Positions 8,166-16,268 of a stretch of DNA of 45,983 bases are shown piece by piece. The stretch lies in the NCBI GenBank assembly GCA_015233015.1, contig JADFYO010000024.1, positions 1 to 45,983 of the forward strand. Direction: 5' to 3'. Within the stretch, counting starts at the first letter, position 1. The number at the start of each line of letters is the position of its first letter. The notes beneath the pieces were generated by a model. It ran no database searches, was not told where the DNA came from, and saw only the letters and a list, made by a program, of their open reading frames with translations. The position numbers and the translations under genes were made by a program. Source of the DNA: Nitrospirota bacterium (GTDB taxonomy: Bacteria > Nitrospirota > Thermodesulfovibrionia > Thermodesulfovibrionales > Magnetobacteriaceae).

Positions 8166-9494
8166 TTGAATATCGTCGAATCCTGTGAGGCTATAAGAAA
8201 AAACCGCAACGACCTGTTATCAATTCTCAATCAGCTGAGAGTTGGCAGCATTATGCTCGATGAAAATGGAAATACACTGTTTGCGAGCAATCATGTCCTC
8301 AATATTTTCGGCATAACCGCCCATGAAGCGGCTGGTATGCCCATAGAGAAACTTCTTAGGACAAACCGCAGCGAGCTGTTGCAGCTCATATCCGGCAATA
8401 GAGCTAAAGAAGGTAGGTTTACGCTGGAAACAGACTCTCCCGGGGGAAGGCACTTTTGGCTGGAGATAGAAGCGGTCAAAGATCCTGAGGATGCGGGAAG
8501 AAAAATCTTGTTTTTATATGATGTCTCTGAGGTGTATGGGCTTAGAAATCTCCTTAAAGGCAAAGCCGGTTTTCAGGATATGATAGGAAAGAGCCAGGCC
8601 ATTGAAAAGGTGTTTGCCCAAATTAAAAGTATTGCCGGCTTCCCCTGGACGGTACTTATCGAAGGTGAAACCGGAACGGGAAAAGAACTGGCAGCCAGGG
8701 CTATTCATTCACTTGGGCACCGGAAAGATAAACCATTCATAGCCGTAAATTGTGCAGGGTTGACAGATTCTTTGCTTACGAGCCAATTATTCGGACATAC
8801 CAGGGGCGCTTTTACCGGAGCGGTATCCTCCCACAAGGGGGTTTTTGAAACCGCTGAAGGCGGCACGGTCTTTCTCGATGAGATTGGCGACATTTCTGTG
8901 AATGTGCAGGCAAACCTGCTGCGTTTTTTGGAGTCACATGAAATAACGGTGCTTGGGGAGTCCATATCGAAAACCGTTGACGTCAGGATAATTACTGCCA
9001 CAAACAAGAATCTTTCCGGGGAAGTGCAAAAGGGGGCTTTCAGGGCGGACCTACTGTATCGAATCAGGGTTGCCCGCATAGCGCTTCCACCGCTCAGGGC
9101 GCGACGGGAAGACATTCCCCTTTTGGCAAGCCACTTTTTGTCTGAGGCTGCGGCGTTTTCCGGTAAGACAATAACAGAGATCAGCACCGGTGCAATGGCG
9201 TTGTTATTGGCGTATTCATGGCCGGGAAATGTGAGGGAATTGCGCAGCACCGTAGATTTCGCCGTTATTCATGCCGATACCCCGGTTATTCGTCCAGCCG
9301 ACTTGCCTAGGGAAATCTCCGATTTCAAAGGGGAAACATCTCCTTTGCCGCTTGAGGGAATAAAAGACGAGCGCGAAGCATTTTCAGAGGCATTGCGCCA
9401 ATCTAACGGCAACCGTGCCCGTGCCGCTCGCATTCTGGGAATTAGCAGGGCTACCTTTTACCGCCGCCTTTCCCTTATTGAACGACAACAATGA
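8166..9494 (+). CDS. PAS-domain sigma-54-dependent transcriptional activator
   Basis: A 442-residue bacterial enhancer-binding protein. Residues about 12-125 form a PAS sensor domain in place of a receiver. The AAA+ domain follows, with Walker A GETGTGKE (167-174), the GAFTGA sigma-54 contact loop (214-219) and Walker B (TVFLDEIGD). The C-terminus is a Fis-type helix-turn-helix (GNRARAARILGISRATFYRRL). The start is TTG 8166; no ATG or GTG gives a complete PAS domain, and the ribosome binding site is weak. It lies directly before a palindrome cluster, a -24/-12 promoter and hsp20, so that gene is its likely target. With a PAS domain and no receiver it may sense redox state or a small ligand. 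Confidence 0.92.
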   Translation: MNIVESCEAIRKNRNDLLSILNQLRVGSIMLDENGNTLFASNHVLNIFGITAHEAAGMPIEKLLRTNRSELLQLISGNRAKEGRFTLETDSPGGRHFWLEIEAVKDPEDAGRKILFLYDVSEVYGLRNLLKGKAGFQDMIGKSQAIEKVFAQIKSIAGFPWTVLIEGETGTGKELAARAIHSLGHRKDKPFIAVNCAGLTDSLLTSQLFGHTRGAFTGAVSSHKGVFETAEGGTVFLDEIGDISVNVQANLLRFLESHEITVLGESISKTVDVRIITATNKNLSGEVQKGAFRADLLYRIRVARIALPPLRARREDIPLLASHFLSEAAAFSGKTITEISTGAMALLLAYSWPGNVRELRSTVDFAVIHADTPVIRPADLPREISDFKGETSPLPLEGIKDEREAFSEALRQSNGNRARAARILGISRATFYRRLSLIERQQ

Positions 9495-9544
9495 GACATA
9501 ATGTCTCACGTGAGACAGTCGTGACACACTTAATGCGTCTCATT
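9492..9544 (+). promoter_or_regulatory. Upstream activator sites for sigma-54 regulator
   Basis: The perfect palindrome TGAGACAT-A-ATGTCTCA (9492-9508) overlaps the regulator's own stop codon. A related dyad TGAGACA..TGACACA follows (9511-9528), then an inverted half-site GCGTCTCAT (9535-9543). The sites are 50-100 bp upstream of the -24/-12 promoter, the usual enhancer distance. The spacing suggests binding of a Fis-type dimer or hexamer. Confidence 0.7.
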
Positions 9545-9593
9545 TTGATGGTTGAGCCATATAAAAGGCTGATGGTTGAGGAAGTTCAGGCGC

Positions 9594-9609
9594 TGGCATA
9601 GTATTTGCT
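9594..9609 (+). promoter_or_regulatory. Sigma-54 (-24/-12) promoter of hsp20
   Basis: TGGCATAGTATTTGCT has GG and GC exactly 10 bp apart as sigma-54 RNA polymerase needs (consensus TGGCAC-N5-TTGCA). Transcription would start near 9620, leaving about an 80-base leader before hsp20. Two TGATGGTTGAG repeats (9546-9556, 9570-9580) lie between it and the activator sites. Confidence 0.8.
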
Positions 9610-9698
9610 CTATTTTATATATAGTTCGTGAGGTGGCAGCAGAGACGACAATAAACAGCGCCGAAGCCTTATGGCGCTTAAAAAAAGGAGGGATAGCG

Positions 9699-10145
9699 AT
9701 GTCAATACTAAAATGGTATCCGGCAGCTACAGTGTATGACAGACTACATGGCACAGCATTTGACGATCTGTTTCAGCATTTTCACCGCAGTTTGGCGGCA
9801 GGCAATGCGGACACCGGCGGCATTACGCCGAACATAGAGCTGCTTGAGAAGAAGGACAGCTTTGTTTTGAGAGTGGAGTTGCCAGGCGTCAAGAAGGAAG
9901 ATGTGGACATCAGCGTGAACCTGGGTGTTTTGAAGATCGCTGGCGAGGTAAAGGGCGACATAGAGGAGGGCAGTGAATGCCGCTGCTCGGAAAGGATGTA
10001 CGGAAAGTTCCTACGGACATTCGAACTTCCTTCGACAGTGGATGCAGACGCCATAGCCGCGGTACACGAGGATGGGATACTTGAGCTTTGTCTGCCCAAG
10101 AGGAAGGAAGCACTAGTAGAGGAAAAAAGGATTAAGATCGCGTAA
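9699..10145 (+). CDS. hsp20: Hsp20 small heat-shock protein
   Basis: A 148-residue alpha-crystallin-type chaperone that holds unfolding proteins in large oligomers in the cytosol. The core domain covers about residues 42-148 (TPNIELLEKKDSFVLRVELPG, ending PKRKEALVEEKRIKIA) and includes the conserved A-x-x-x-x-G-x-L type signature (AAVHEDGILELCLPK). I chose ATG 9699 because AAAGGAGGG precedes it; an upstream extension to 9576 would contain the sigma-54 promoter. Control by sigma-54 and the neighbouring activator is strongly indicated, unusual for this family, which is normally under sigma-32 or HrcA. Confidence 0.93.
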   Translation: MSILKWYPAATVYDRLHGTAFDDLFQHFHRSLAAGNADTGGITPNIELLEKKDSFVLRVELPGVKKEDVDISVNLGVLKIAGEVKGDIEEGSECRCSERMYGKFLRTFELPSTVDADAIAAVHEDGILELCLPKRKEALVEEKRIKIA

Positions 10146-10391
10146 CGATAACCATAATCTCTGAGGTTGGATGGGACGTGAAGCATTTTTTACTTTCCAC
10201 TCAGCTTCAGAGCTGCAAGGAGGGTTGGACAATGTGTGGTAAAAAGGATCTCAAATAGATGGATATGGCGGCATAGAAGTGTGTGTGCAATATGGAACGG
10301 AGGGTTATTAAACCCGTGGACGATTCGGATGATTACCGGTGTCTGTTATAAGTAAGGATTTGGAATTGATACCGGCAGTCATCCCAAACCC

Positions 10392-10416
10392 AGGGGGGAG
10401 GGTTCACCTCCCCTCT
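10392..10416. terminator. Hairpin between convergent hsp20 and YtxH genes
   Basis: AGGGGGGAGG and CCTCCCCTCT pair into a stem of about 10 bp with a GTTCA loop. No clear T tract follows on either strand, so it would be an imperfect bidirectional terminator. The rest of 10146-10447 holds only a few tiny frames with ribosome-binding-like sites (for example an 8-codon frame near 10232), none convincing. Confidence 0.4.
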
Positions 10417-10447
10417 AAGATAGTAACAAAAGGCACCTCCGCTAAAG

Positions 10448-10744
10448 CTAAACGGCGCCGTTGCCCTTTTCCTCTCTGCCACACGCGCATGTCTCGGCAA
10501 ACGCTGAGCGGGTTTCTTTGGCAAATTCCTTGCCTTTTTCTATGATTTCAGCAACCTTGCCCTTAGTCTCATCAGCGTAGTGCGTCGTATGCTCTTTGAT
10601 TTCCTCTGCGGTCTCTCTCAGCCGGCGTCTGGTCTGTTCGCCAGGGACCGGGGTCATAAGAATTGCTATTGCTACGCCAATTAACCCGCCAAGTAAAAAT
10701 GTGAGCAAAACAAAAACCGGACTGTGTGAGCAATGTTCTTTCAT
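10448..10744 (-). CDS. YtxH-like membrane-anchored stress protein
   Basis: A 98-residue protein with a single N-terminal membrane segment (about residues 9-31, FVLLTFLLGGLIGVAIAILM) followed by PVPGEQTRRRLRETAEEIKE and a charged amphipathic helix, the pattern of YtxH-domain proteins. The C-terminus ends with a small Cys pair (ETCACGREE). ATG 10744 has GAGGAGG six bases upstream; five codons further upstream lack support. It is convergent with hsp20; YtxH proteins are often stress-induced, which fits the neighbourhood. Confidence 0.75.
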   Translation of the reverse strand: MKEHCSHSPVFVLLTFLLGGLIGVAIAILMTPVPGEQTRRRLRETAEEIKEHTTHYADETKGKVAEIIEKGKEFAKETRSAFAETCACGREEKGNGAV

Positions 10745-10931
10745 AATAATCCTCCTCAATTAGCTATTTACTGCGTATCACGCGGTAGCTGCCGGTAAAC
10801 ATCACCCGCCCATTATCAATGTTATCACAGAAATATATATGAAAGCAACATGATATTGGGAAACGAGTAAAAACAGGCCATAACATATTGTATTTAAAAG
10901 ATTATTATCGCATCCCCCCTCTCGCGGTAAA

Positions 10932-10951
10932 CGCCGTGGAAACACACGGCG
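10932..10951. other. Stable GC hairpin in intergenic region
   Basis: CGCCGTG-GAAACA-CACGGCG forms a perfect 7-bp stem. It lies in the 460-bp gap 10745-11204, which otherwise holds AT-rich sequence, a fragment of the 965-1050 repeat near 11085 and a terminator at 11104. No gene was found in the gap. Confidence 0.35.
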
Positions 10952-11103
10952 CGCCGTAGTGAAAATGCGGCGAGCCTACTATTAAATAATATAACAGAGA
11001 ACCTCCTAATAACTTACAGCCGATAATTACTAAATAAGTTACAAGGTTACCACGATTTAACTAATACCAAGCTGCAACCATAAGGCTCAGGATGATTAAA
11101 GAC

Positions 11104-11124
11104 GAAGGGGGATAATCCCCCTTC
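11104..11124 (-). terminator. Terminator of large secreted protein gene
   Basis: GAAGGGGGAT-A-ATCCCCCTTC is a perfect 10-bp inverted repeat 80 bp beyond the stop codon of the minus-strand gene. On the minus strand it is followed by CGTCTTTAAT, a weak U-rich tail. Confidence 0.6.
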
Positions 11125-11204
11125 ACCCCTGTTCTCGCACGCGTCTTATCTTTTGAATTCCAGCTGCCGCCCGTTGGCGGCTTCGGTACTCTGCGGGTTT
11201 GTCT

Positions 11205-14186
11205 CTATTTCGGCCCTACGATTGACCATGTCGTATCAGTGACGGTTGGAAGCGTTGCAGTGCCGGATATCGTCACCCCATTCATCAGCCAAATCACTAC
11301 AGAGCCGGTTGTCGAATTGCTCCACACGATATCGGGGTGGCCGTCGCCGTTGTAATCTGAGATAGCGGTTATCCTCCACGACGTATCGGTAACCGCGGTG
11401 AGGGATTGGGCGGAGGCGTAGGTTGTGCCGTTCATAAACCATACTGCGTTGTTCCCTGAGGAGCTGTTTCTCCAGACGATATCGAGGCTGCCGTCTGAGT
11501 TGAAATCCCCCGTGCCAACGATTTGCCATGTCGTGTCGGCAACTGCGGGAAGCGATACGGCGCTCTTGAACGAGGTGCCCGTCATAAGCCATATGGCATT
11601 CGCCCCGGTCGATGAATTTCTCCACAGGATATCAGGGTGGCCGTCGCCGTCGAAATCCCCCGTACCAACGATTTGCCATGTCGTGTCAGAGACGCTTGGC
11701 ATGGACTGTGCGCTTGTAGGCACCCCTGCGGTTGTCACCCATATGGCATTAGAGCCGTAGAGCTTGTTTCTCCACAATATGGCGGGATAGTTGTTCGATG
11801 TGAAGTCGGCTGTGCCGGCAACTTCCCAGTTTGTGTCTGTTACGGGGGGCAGCCCCATAATGCCAGCGGGGGCAGTGCCGACCATTGTCCAGAGCAGAAG
11901 CCCACCGTTGTATGAATTTCTCCAAAGAATATCGGCGTAGCCGTTGCCGAGGAAGTCTCCCATTACCCTTGAAGATGTCGTTGCCGTAAAAGTTACGGTT
12001 ACGCTTTTAGACGACGACATTGCGACGGTACATTGGCTTCCGGCTGTGTTATCACAACCGCTCCAGCTGGTGAAGGAAGAGCCTGAGGCGGCCGCGGCAG
12101 TCAGCGTAACCCGTGTGGTATTGTCATATGAGGCCGTGCCTGTCTTTCCACTCCACGAAAGCGTCCCTGTAGAAGGCGTTACTGTGCCGGTGCCTGTGCC
12201 GCTCATTGTTACCGTTAACGTATTCTGGGCCGACGTCGTTGCCGTAAAAGTTACGATTACGCTTTTAGACGACGACATTGCGACGGTACATTGGCTGCCG
12301 CTTGTGTTATCACAACCGCTCCAGCTGGTGAAGGAAGAGCCTGAGGCGGCCGCGGCAGTCAGCGTAACCTGTGTGGTGTTGTCATATGAGGCCGTGCCTG
12401 TCTTTCCACTCCACGAAAGCGTTCCCGTAGAAGGCGTTACTGTGCCGGTGCCTGTGCCGCTCATAGTTACCGTTAACGTATTCTGGGCCGTCGATGCAGT
12501 GGCTGTGAAAGACCCCCACCATGTGCCCCAGTTGGTAGCACCCTTTGCGTATTCCTGAATAGTCCAGAAGGTTAAGTCATCCGAAGGGTCAACGGTTGTA
12601 GCGCTGTAATCTCCCCAGCGGTTGCTGGTGCCGCTATATGTAATGTAATATGGCGCCGCTCCCGCCACGAGCCTTCCCACGGTCTGCATAGTGCCGGTAG
12701 TGGCCGCGCTCAGCCTTGCCGTGTAATATCCACCGGCGTAAGTGGTGGTTGACGAGCCGGAAAAGCCGAGTGCGGCGTCCCCATTGCCGTTAACCGCTAT
12801 CGAGGGAAAGTAATAGAACATGGATGTGTCGCTCACCCTTCCTTCCTGGACGGGGCTTCCGGCCGATGCCAGCGTCAGCGACGCCGACGCGGGGTTTATT
12901 TGATACCATGACACTTCGGTCTTCGCGCCGGAGGCGTTAGTGACGGTGTGAGTTGCCCACACATAGCCGCCTCTGCATACGGCGTTCAATATCCTCGTGT
13001 CATTTGTTGCTATCTTTTGGGTTGAGCCGGGCTGTGGGGCGTCTGGTAAGTTATCGAGAGCAGGATAACTACTCACGAGAATATCCCCGAGCGGGGTCCA
13101 TGTGTTATTTGTGACAGTGAATAGTTTTAAATAGCTCGACGCCGCCGAGGCTTCAGTTTGGCGGACCGGTGAGTCCGTCTCATTGTGGTTGCCGCCGCCG
13201 GTGTAATCCTCGCCGGCGAAATAAATCTGCTGCCCGCTGCCAAAGGCAGCGCACGGCTGGAGAGTGAAATCTATGTTGTTATTGTTGACGAACTGCGTAT
13301 ATGTTATCGTTGAGGCGGTTGACTGGAGCTGTGTCTTGGGGATTGAATAAATCTTTACGTAATGAAATGACCCACTGTTGTCAAACATATTTACTGAGAC
13401 ATAGAGATTGGCCGAGTCCATGCCGACGCCTGGAAAGTCCGCCCAGTTTGACGTTTGAACGGTGCCGTTATCCAAATCGGCGCGAATTGCGTGAAGTGTC
13501 CATGTGCCGTTGGGGTCGCTTGTGGAGGATATTCCCACCAGAATATAAGAATTATTAGAAGATGAACCCTGGGAGAGTTCGACGGCGATGAAGCGTCCGA
13601 GGTACTGGTCATATATTACCTTTGGGTCGAAGACGCCGTCTGCCGGCTGTCCCGAACCGGTACCAAGCGAAGACCAAAAGGCGGTGTCGGTAATATGGCT
13701 TGTCATAGCGCCGGTGGTTTTATTGTAATAGGCAACACCGCCGTTTAAGATGCTCATGAGATAGGTAGGGCCGGCGGCACCCATCGTGTCCGGAGGAATA
13801 GCCTGGCTGGTATTGCCGTTGAGGTCCATGCCGGTAAAGCTGGCCAACAGGGATGGCGCATAGACCGAAGAATGGGGCGATGACTGAGGAGATGGCTGAG
13901 GTACGGGGGATTGGATTTCCGGCTTCAATTGGTCGGAAATTGGCGGGATGGTTGAAACACCGTTACCTTTGCGGCGCATCACAGGTCTAATCCTTTTTTC
14001 TGCTGCCCGCGCCGGAAGCAATGCCTCGTTTCTCTTCATTTGTTCGGTTGAGACAACGGCAGCCGGGGCGTCCTGCGTAACGATAACTCCCTGTACCGGT
14101 TCAGTTGAAACCTCCGCGAATGCCACGCCACATAAGACTATTGCCGACAATACTACCGCTATACTGTATTTGCATAATGTTTTCAA
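11205..14186 (-). CDS. Large secreted protein: propeller-like domain, two Gly/Ser/Thr repeats, FG-GAP/VCBS repeats
   Basis: A 993-residue exported protein. Residues 1-24 form a Sec signal peptide (cleavage after VAFA). A Pro/Gln/Ser linker (about 75-110) leads to a large domain (about 110-570) with no clear family. Two near-identical 86-residue units (TLTVTMSGTGTGTVTPS...) follow, of the bacterial-repeat type found in adhesins. Five C-terminal repeats of about 50 residues with D-x-(D/N)-x-D-G and DI(L/V)W-x-NS motifs are FG-GAP/VCBS-like and could form a calcium-binding propeller. The start is TTG 14186 with GGAGG seven bases upstream. A surface or extracellular role is likely. There is no LPXTG, autotransporter or sorting signal at the C-terminus. 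Confidence 0.75.
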   Translation of the reverse strand: MKTLCKYSIAVVLSAIVLCGVAFAEVSTEPVQGVIVTQDAPAAVVSTEQMKRNEALLPARAAEKRIRPVMRRKGNGVSTIPPISDQLKPEIQSPVPQPSPQSSPHSSVYAPSLLASFTGMDLNGNTSQAIPPDTMGAAGPTYLMSILNGGVAYYNKTTGAMTSHITDTAFWSSLGTGSGQPADGVFDPKVIYDQYLGRFIAVELSQGSSSNNSYILVGISSTSDPNGTWTLHAIRADLDNGTVQTSNWADFPGVGMDSANLYVSVNMFDNSGSFHYVKIYSIPKTQLQSTASTITYTQFVNNNNIDFTLQPCAAFGSGQQIYFAGEDYTGGGNHNETDSPVRQTEASAASSYLKLFTVTNNTWTPLGDILVSSYPALDNLPDAPQPGSTQKIATNDTRILNAVCRGGYVWATHTVTNASGAKTEVSWYQINPASASLTLASAGSPVQEGRVSDTSMFYYFPSIAVNGNGDAALGFSGSSTTTYAGGYYTARLSAATTGTMQTVGRLVAGAAPYYITYSGTSNRWGDYSATTVDPSDDLTFWTIQEYAKGATNWGTWWGSFTATASTAQNTLTVTMSGTGTGTVTPSTGTLSWSGKTGTASYDNTTQVTLTAAAASGSSFTSWSGCDNTSGSQCTVAMSSSKSVIVTFTATTSAQNTLTVTMSGTGTGTVTPSTGTLSWSGKTGTASYDNTTRVTLTAAAASGSSFTSWSGCDNTAGSQCTVAMSSSKSVTVTFTATTSSRVMGDFLGNGYADILWRNSYNGGLLLWTMVGTAPAGIMGLPPVTDTNWEVAGTADFTSNNYPAILWRNKLYGSNAIWVTTAGVPTSAQSMPSVSDTTWQIVGTGDFDGDGHPDILWRNSSTGANAIWLMTGTSFKSAVSLPAVADTTWQIVGTGDFNSDGSLDIVWRNSSSGNNAVWFMNGTTYASAQSLTAVTDTSWRITAISDYNGDGHPDIVWSNSTTGSVVIWLMNGVTISGTATLPTVTDTTWSIVGPK
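11977..12492 (-). repeat. 258-bp tandem duplication in coding sequence
   Basis: Units 11977-12234 and 12235-12492 are 258 bp (86 codons) each and differ at only a handful of positions. The near identity points to recent duplication or gene conversion, and copy number may vary between strains. Confidence 0.85.
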
Positions 14187-14209
14187 ATGCGTTCCTCCAT
14201 AGTAGTTTG

Positions 14210-14238
14210 ATATTAAACCCCGACAACCCCCTATACAA
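14210..14238 (-). promoter_or_regulatory. Promoter of large secreted protein gene
   Basis: On the minus strand TTGTAT (14238-14233) and TAATAT (14215-14210) are 17 bp apart, with transcription beginning about 20 bases before the TTG start. Confidence 0.45.
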
Positions 14239-14333
14239 TTCTAACACAGTCTCATATTATTTTGACATACTCTCCCACCACTTAGACACTTGGAATATGA
14301 AAAAGGTTTAGGATGGGCAGCCTCAGAGGTTAT

Positions 14334-16157
14334 TTAAGTGGTTCTGGTACTTTTTACCGTCACGGTGTCAGAAAAGAGTAAACGGCCAAGTTTCACGTAG
14401 TAGTTACCGATAGGCCGTGTTATCTTTTCTTTAAGAACTTCATTGTTTGTCTCGGAGAAGTCCTGCTTTAGTGTGAGGATTTCATCGACGGCAGCGGCAA
14501 GAAATTCTACTGACATTCTTTCGATTACATCTCTGAAACGGCGTGACTTAAATAACTTATTATGGGAATAGTCATCATCTATGACTTGCTCAATCTGGGT
14601 TATCTCGCGCAAAATCAATACTTCCAGCGTATAAATATCGTTTAATAATTTATCGTTTTGAAATATTTCGCCGTCATCTTTAATCTTTGGATATATTTTA
14701 CCGGCAATATATACAAGCGCCAGGTCAGCGTGACGCAAAAAAGCATCTCCGTTTTTGCATTGGTCCAAGTACATTATTACTTTGTTCTCAATAAATGTCA
14801 GCAGTTGAAAGCTGATTAACAGTTGCTTCAGGAGTTCTTTGTCATTGATGACAAAGACATCGTCGAAATATTTTTCGAAGATTTTGCTTTTACAAGACTT
14901 CGCCTCGTGGGGCATCTCTTTAAATAAAGAGATATACGACTGAAAGACACGCTCGTTATCAGCAATCTTAGCTTTATCGATTTTCTTGCCAAAGTACTCA
15001 TTTCGATGTGTTTCATAATAGAAGCCTTTTTCAAGAAAATAATCTTTTACTAATTTCTGAACAGGGGCGTTTGCCTTTAAATCACGTTCAAATATCGGAT
15101 TCTGACTGTTAGTGCCTACGGTAATTTTATCGATCAGCACTTCGTTGCGTGTCTCGTAAAGCCGTAACAACAGATGAACGTCCTGAAGCTGTTTATCGGG
15201 AAAGAGCCTTCTCTCAGTATATAAATCGTATAATGATTTTGTCGTTTGCGCGCCATTGATTATTTTCGGATTGGTAACTTCTATGATTTTATTGCCGAGG
15301 GCATCGTCGGTAAATGAGAATTGATCACACGCAATTGTCACGCCATTATTTAAAAACCAGAAATATTTAGAGTCTTTATCGGAAGAAGCGGTTTCCTTGA
15401 TCTTTCTGTTGATTCTGTTATTGCCGAGAAAATATCTTATATTTCTGCTTAGGATCTTATCCTGTCCGCATGATTTGTATATGTTTATTAATTCCTCTGC
15501 CGATATGGTAGCGACCATTCCTCTGACGTCTCCAAGTTTTTTATCGGTTCCGAGATATAGAATATCCTTATAAGTAACAATATTGATTTTATATGGTATT
15601 CTTTTTGAATTATCTATTGTCTGCAATATGTCATTGCCGTCGTAAAAGGAAACATGATAGTTTCCTTTAGTCTCAAGCATTTTTGCGCGTTCTTTTTCCT
15701 GCTCATCAGGTTTGTGTGTATTTACTACAAAATAAATATGTTTCTCAGGAGGTTTTACTCTGCCCTTGTCTTTAATTATGTCTCTTATTTCTTCAATCCT
15801 TGTCTTCATTATCTCAGACTGATTATCAACTTTATGACCCTGAAAAATTTCTTCAACCTTTGCAATAGTCAAATCGATTTCATTTTTCCCAATTCCTTTT
15901 GTCAGATTAGTTCGATACTTGGACTGGAATATATTGATAATTATATTATCTTCCGTCTCGTCAATATATATGGCGTCAATCCCGCCGTCACCGCTGCCAT
16001 CAGTGGAAGAAAAAATCGCTTCATTGATTGTTATGCCAAGCAGGGAGGTCATTGCGAAGATCAAAAACGCGTAGGAGTCATTTTTTCGCCTGTTCTCAGG
16101 CAGGCTGCCCCGAATGTTCTCTAAATTAGCTTCAATAACGGCCTGTAATATTGACAT
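14334..16157 (-). CDS. AIPR family abortive phage infection protein
   Basis: A 607-residue cytosolic protein of the AIPR family (abortive phage resistance). The N-terminus carries a nuclease-like core: SGDGGIDAIYID with Asp61 and NIFQSKY with Gln78 and Lys80, the D...QxK form of the PD-(D/E)xK fold. The family block NGVTIACDQFSF...NPKIINGAQTTKSLYDL and GTNSQNPIFERDLKAN follow in the middle. GAGGT eight bases before the ATG supports the start. It stands alone between unrelated genes, with its own promoter, so it is probably a single-gene defence unit. Confidence 0.88.
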   Translation of the reverse strand: MSILQAVIEANLENIRGSLPENRRKNDSYAFLIFAMTSLLGITINEAIFSSTDGSGDGGIDAIYIDETEDNIIINIFQSKYRTNLTKGIGKNEIDLTIAKVEEIFQGHKVDNQSEIMKTRIEEIRDIIKDKGRVKPPEKHIYFVVNTHKPDEQEKERAKMLETKGNYHVSFYDGNDILQTIDNSKRIPYKINIVTYKDILYLGTDKKLGDVRGMVATISAEELINIYKSCGQDKILSRNIRYFLGNNRINRKIKETASSDKDSKYFWFLNNGVTIACDQFSFTDDALGNKIIEVTNPKIINGAQTTKSLYDLYTERRLFPDKQLQDVHLLLRLYETRNEVLIDKITVGTNSQNPIFERDLKANAPVQKLVKDYFLEKGFYYETHRNEYFGKKIDKAKIADNERVFQSYISLFKEMPHEAKSCKSKIFEKYFDDVFVINDKELLKQLLISFQLLTFIENKVIMYLDQCKNGDAFLRHADLALVYIAGKIYPKIKDDGEIFQNDKLLNDIYTLEVLILREITQIEQVIDDDYSHNKLFKSRRFRDVIERMSVEFLAAAVDEILTLKQDFSETNNEVLKEKITRPIGNYYVKLGRLLFSDTVTVKSTRTT

Positions 16158-16177
16158 CTATTATTACCTCTTATGGT

Positions 16178-16206
16178 ATTATACCCTGTTCCCATCTAAA
16201 ACGCAA
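16178..16206 (-). promoter_or_regulatory. Promoter of AIPR gene
   Basis: On the minus strand TTGCGT (16206-16201) and TATAAT (16183-16178) are 17 bp apart, placing the start of transcription about 15 bases before the ATG at 16157. Confidence 0.6.
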
Positions 16207-16268
16207 CGCGCCGCCAAATGGGAAAGACGGCAGCAAAAGGGCATAGACTGTGGAGGTTAAGCGACGTT

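Noticed and set aside
9576-9698. N-terminal extension of hsp20
   Set aside because: The extension contains the sigma-54 promoter, lacks a ribosome binding site, and is not Hsp20-like; ATG 9699 has AAAGGAGGG.
11944-12558. 204-codon open frame on the plus strand
   Set aside because: It is antisense to the two 258-bp repeats of the secreted protein gene; its repeated pattern is only a shadow of those repeats.
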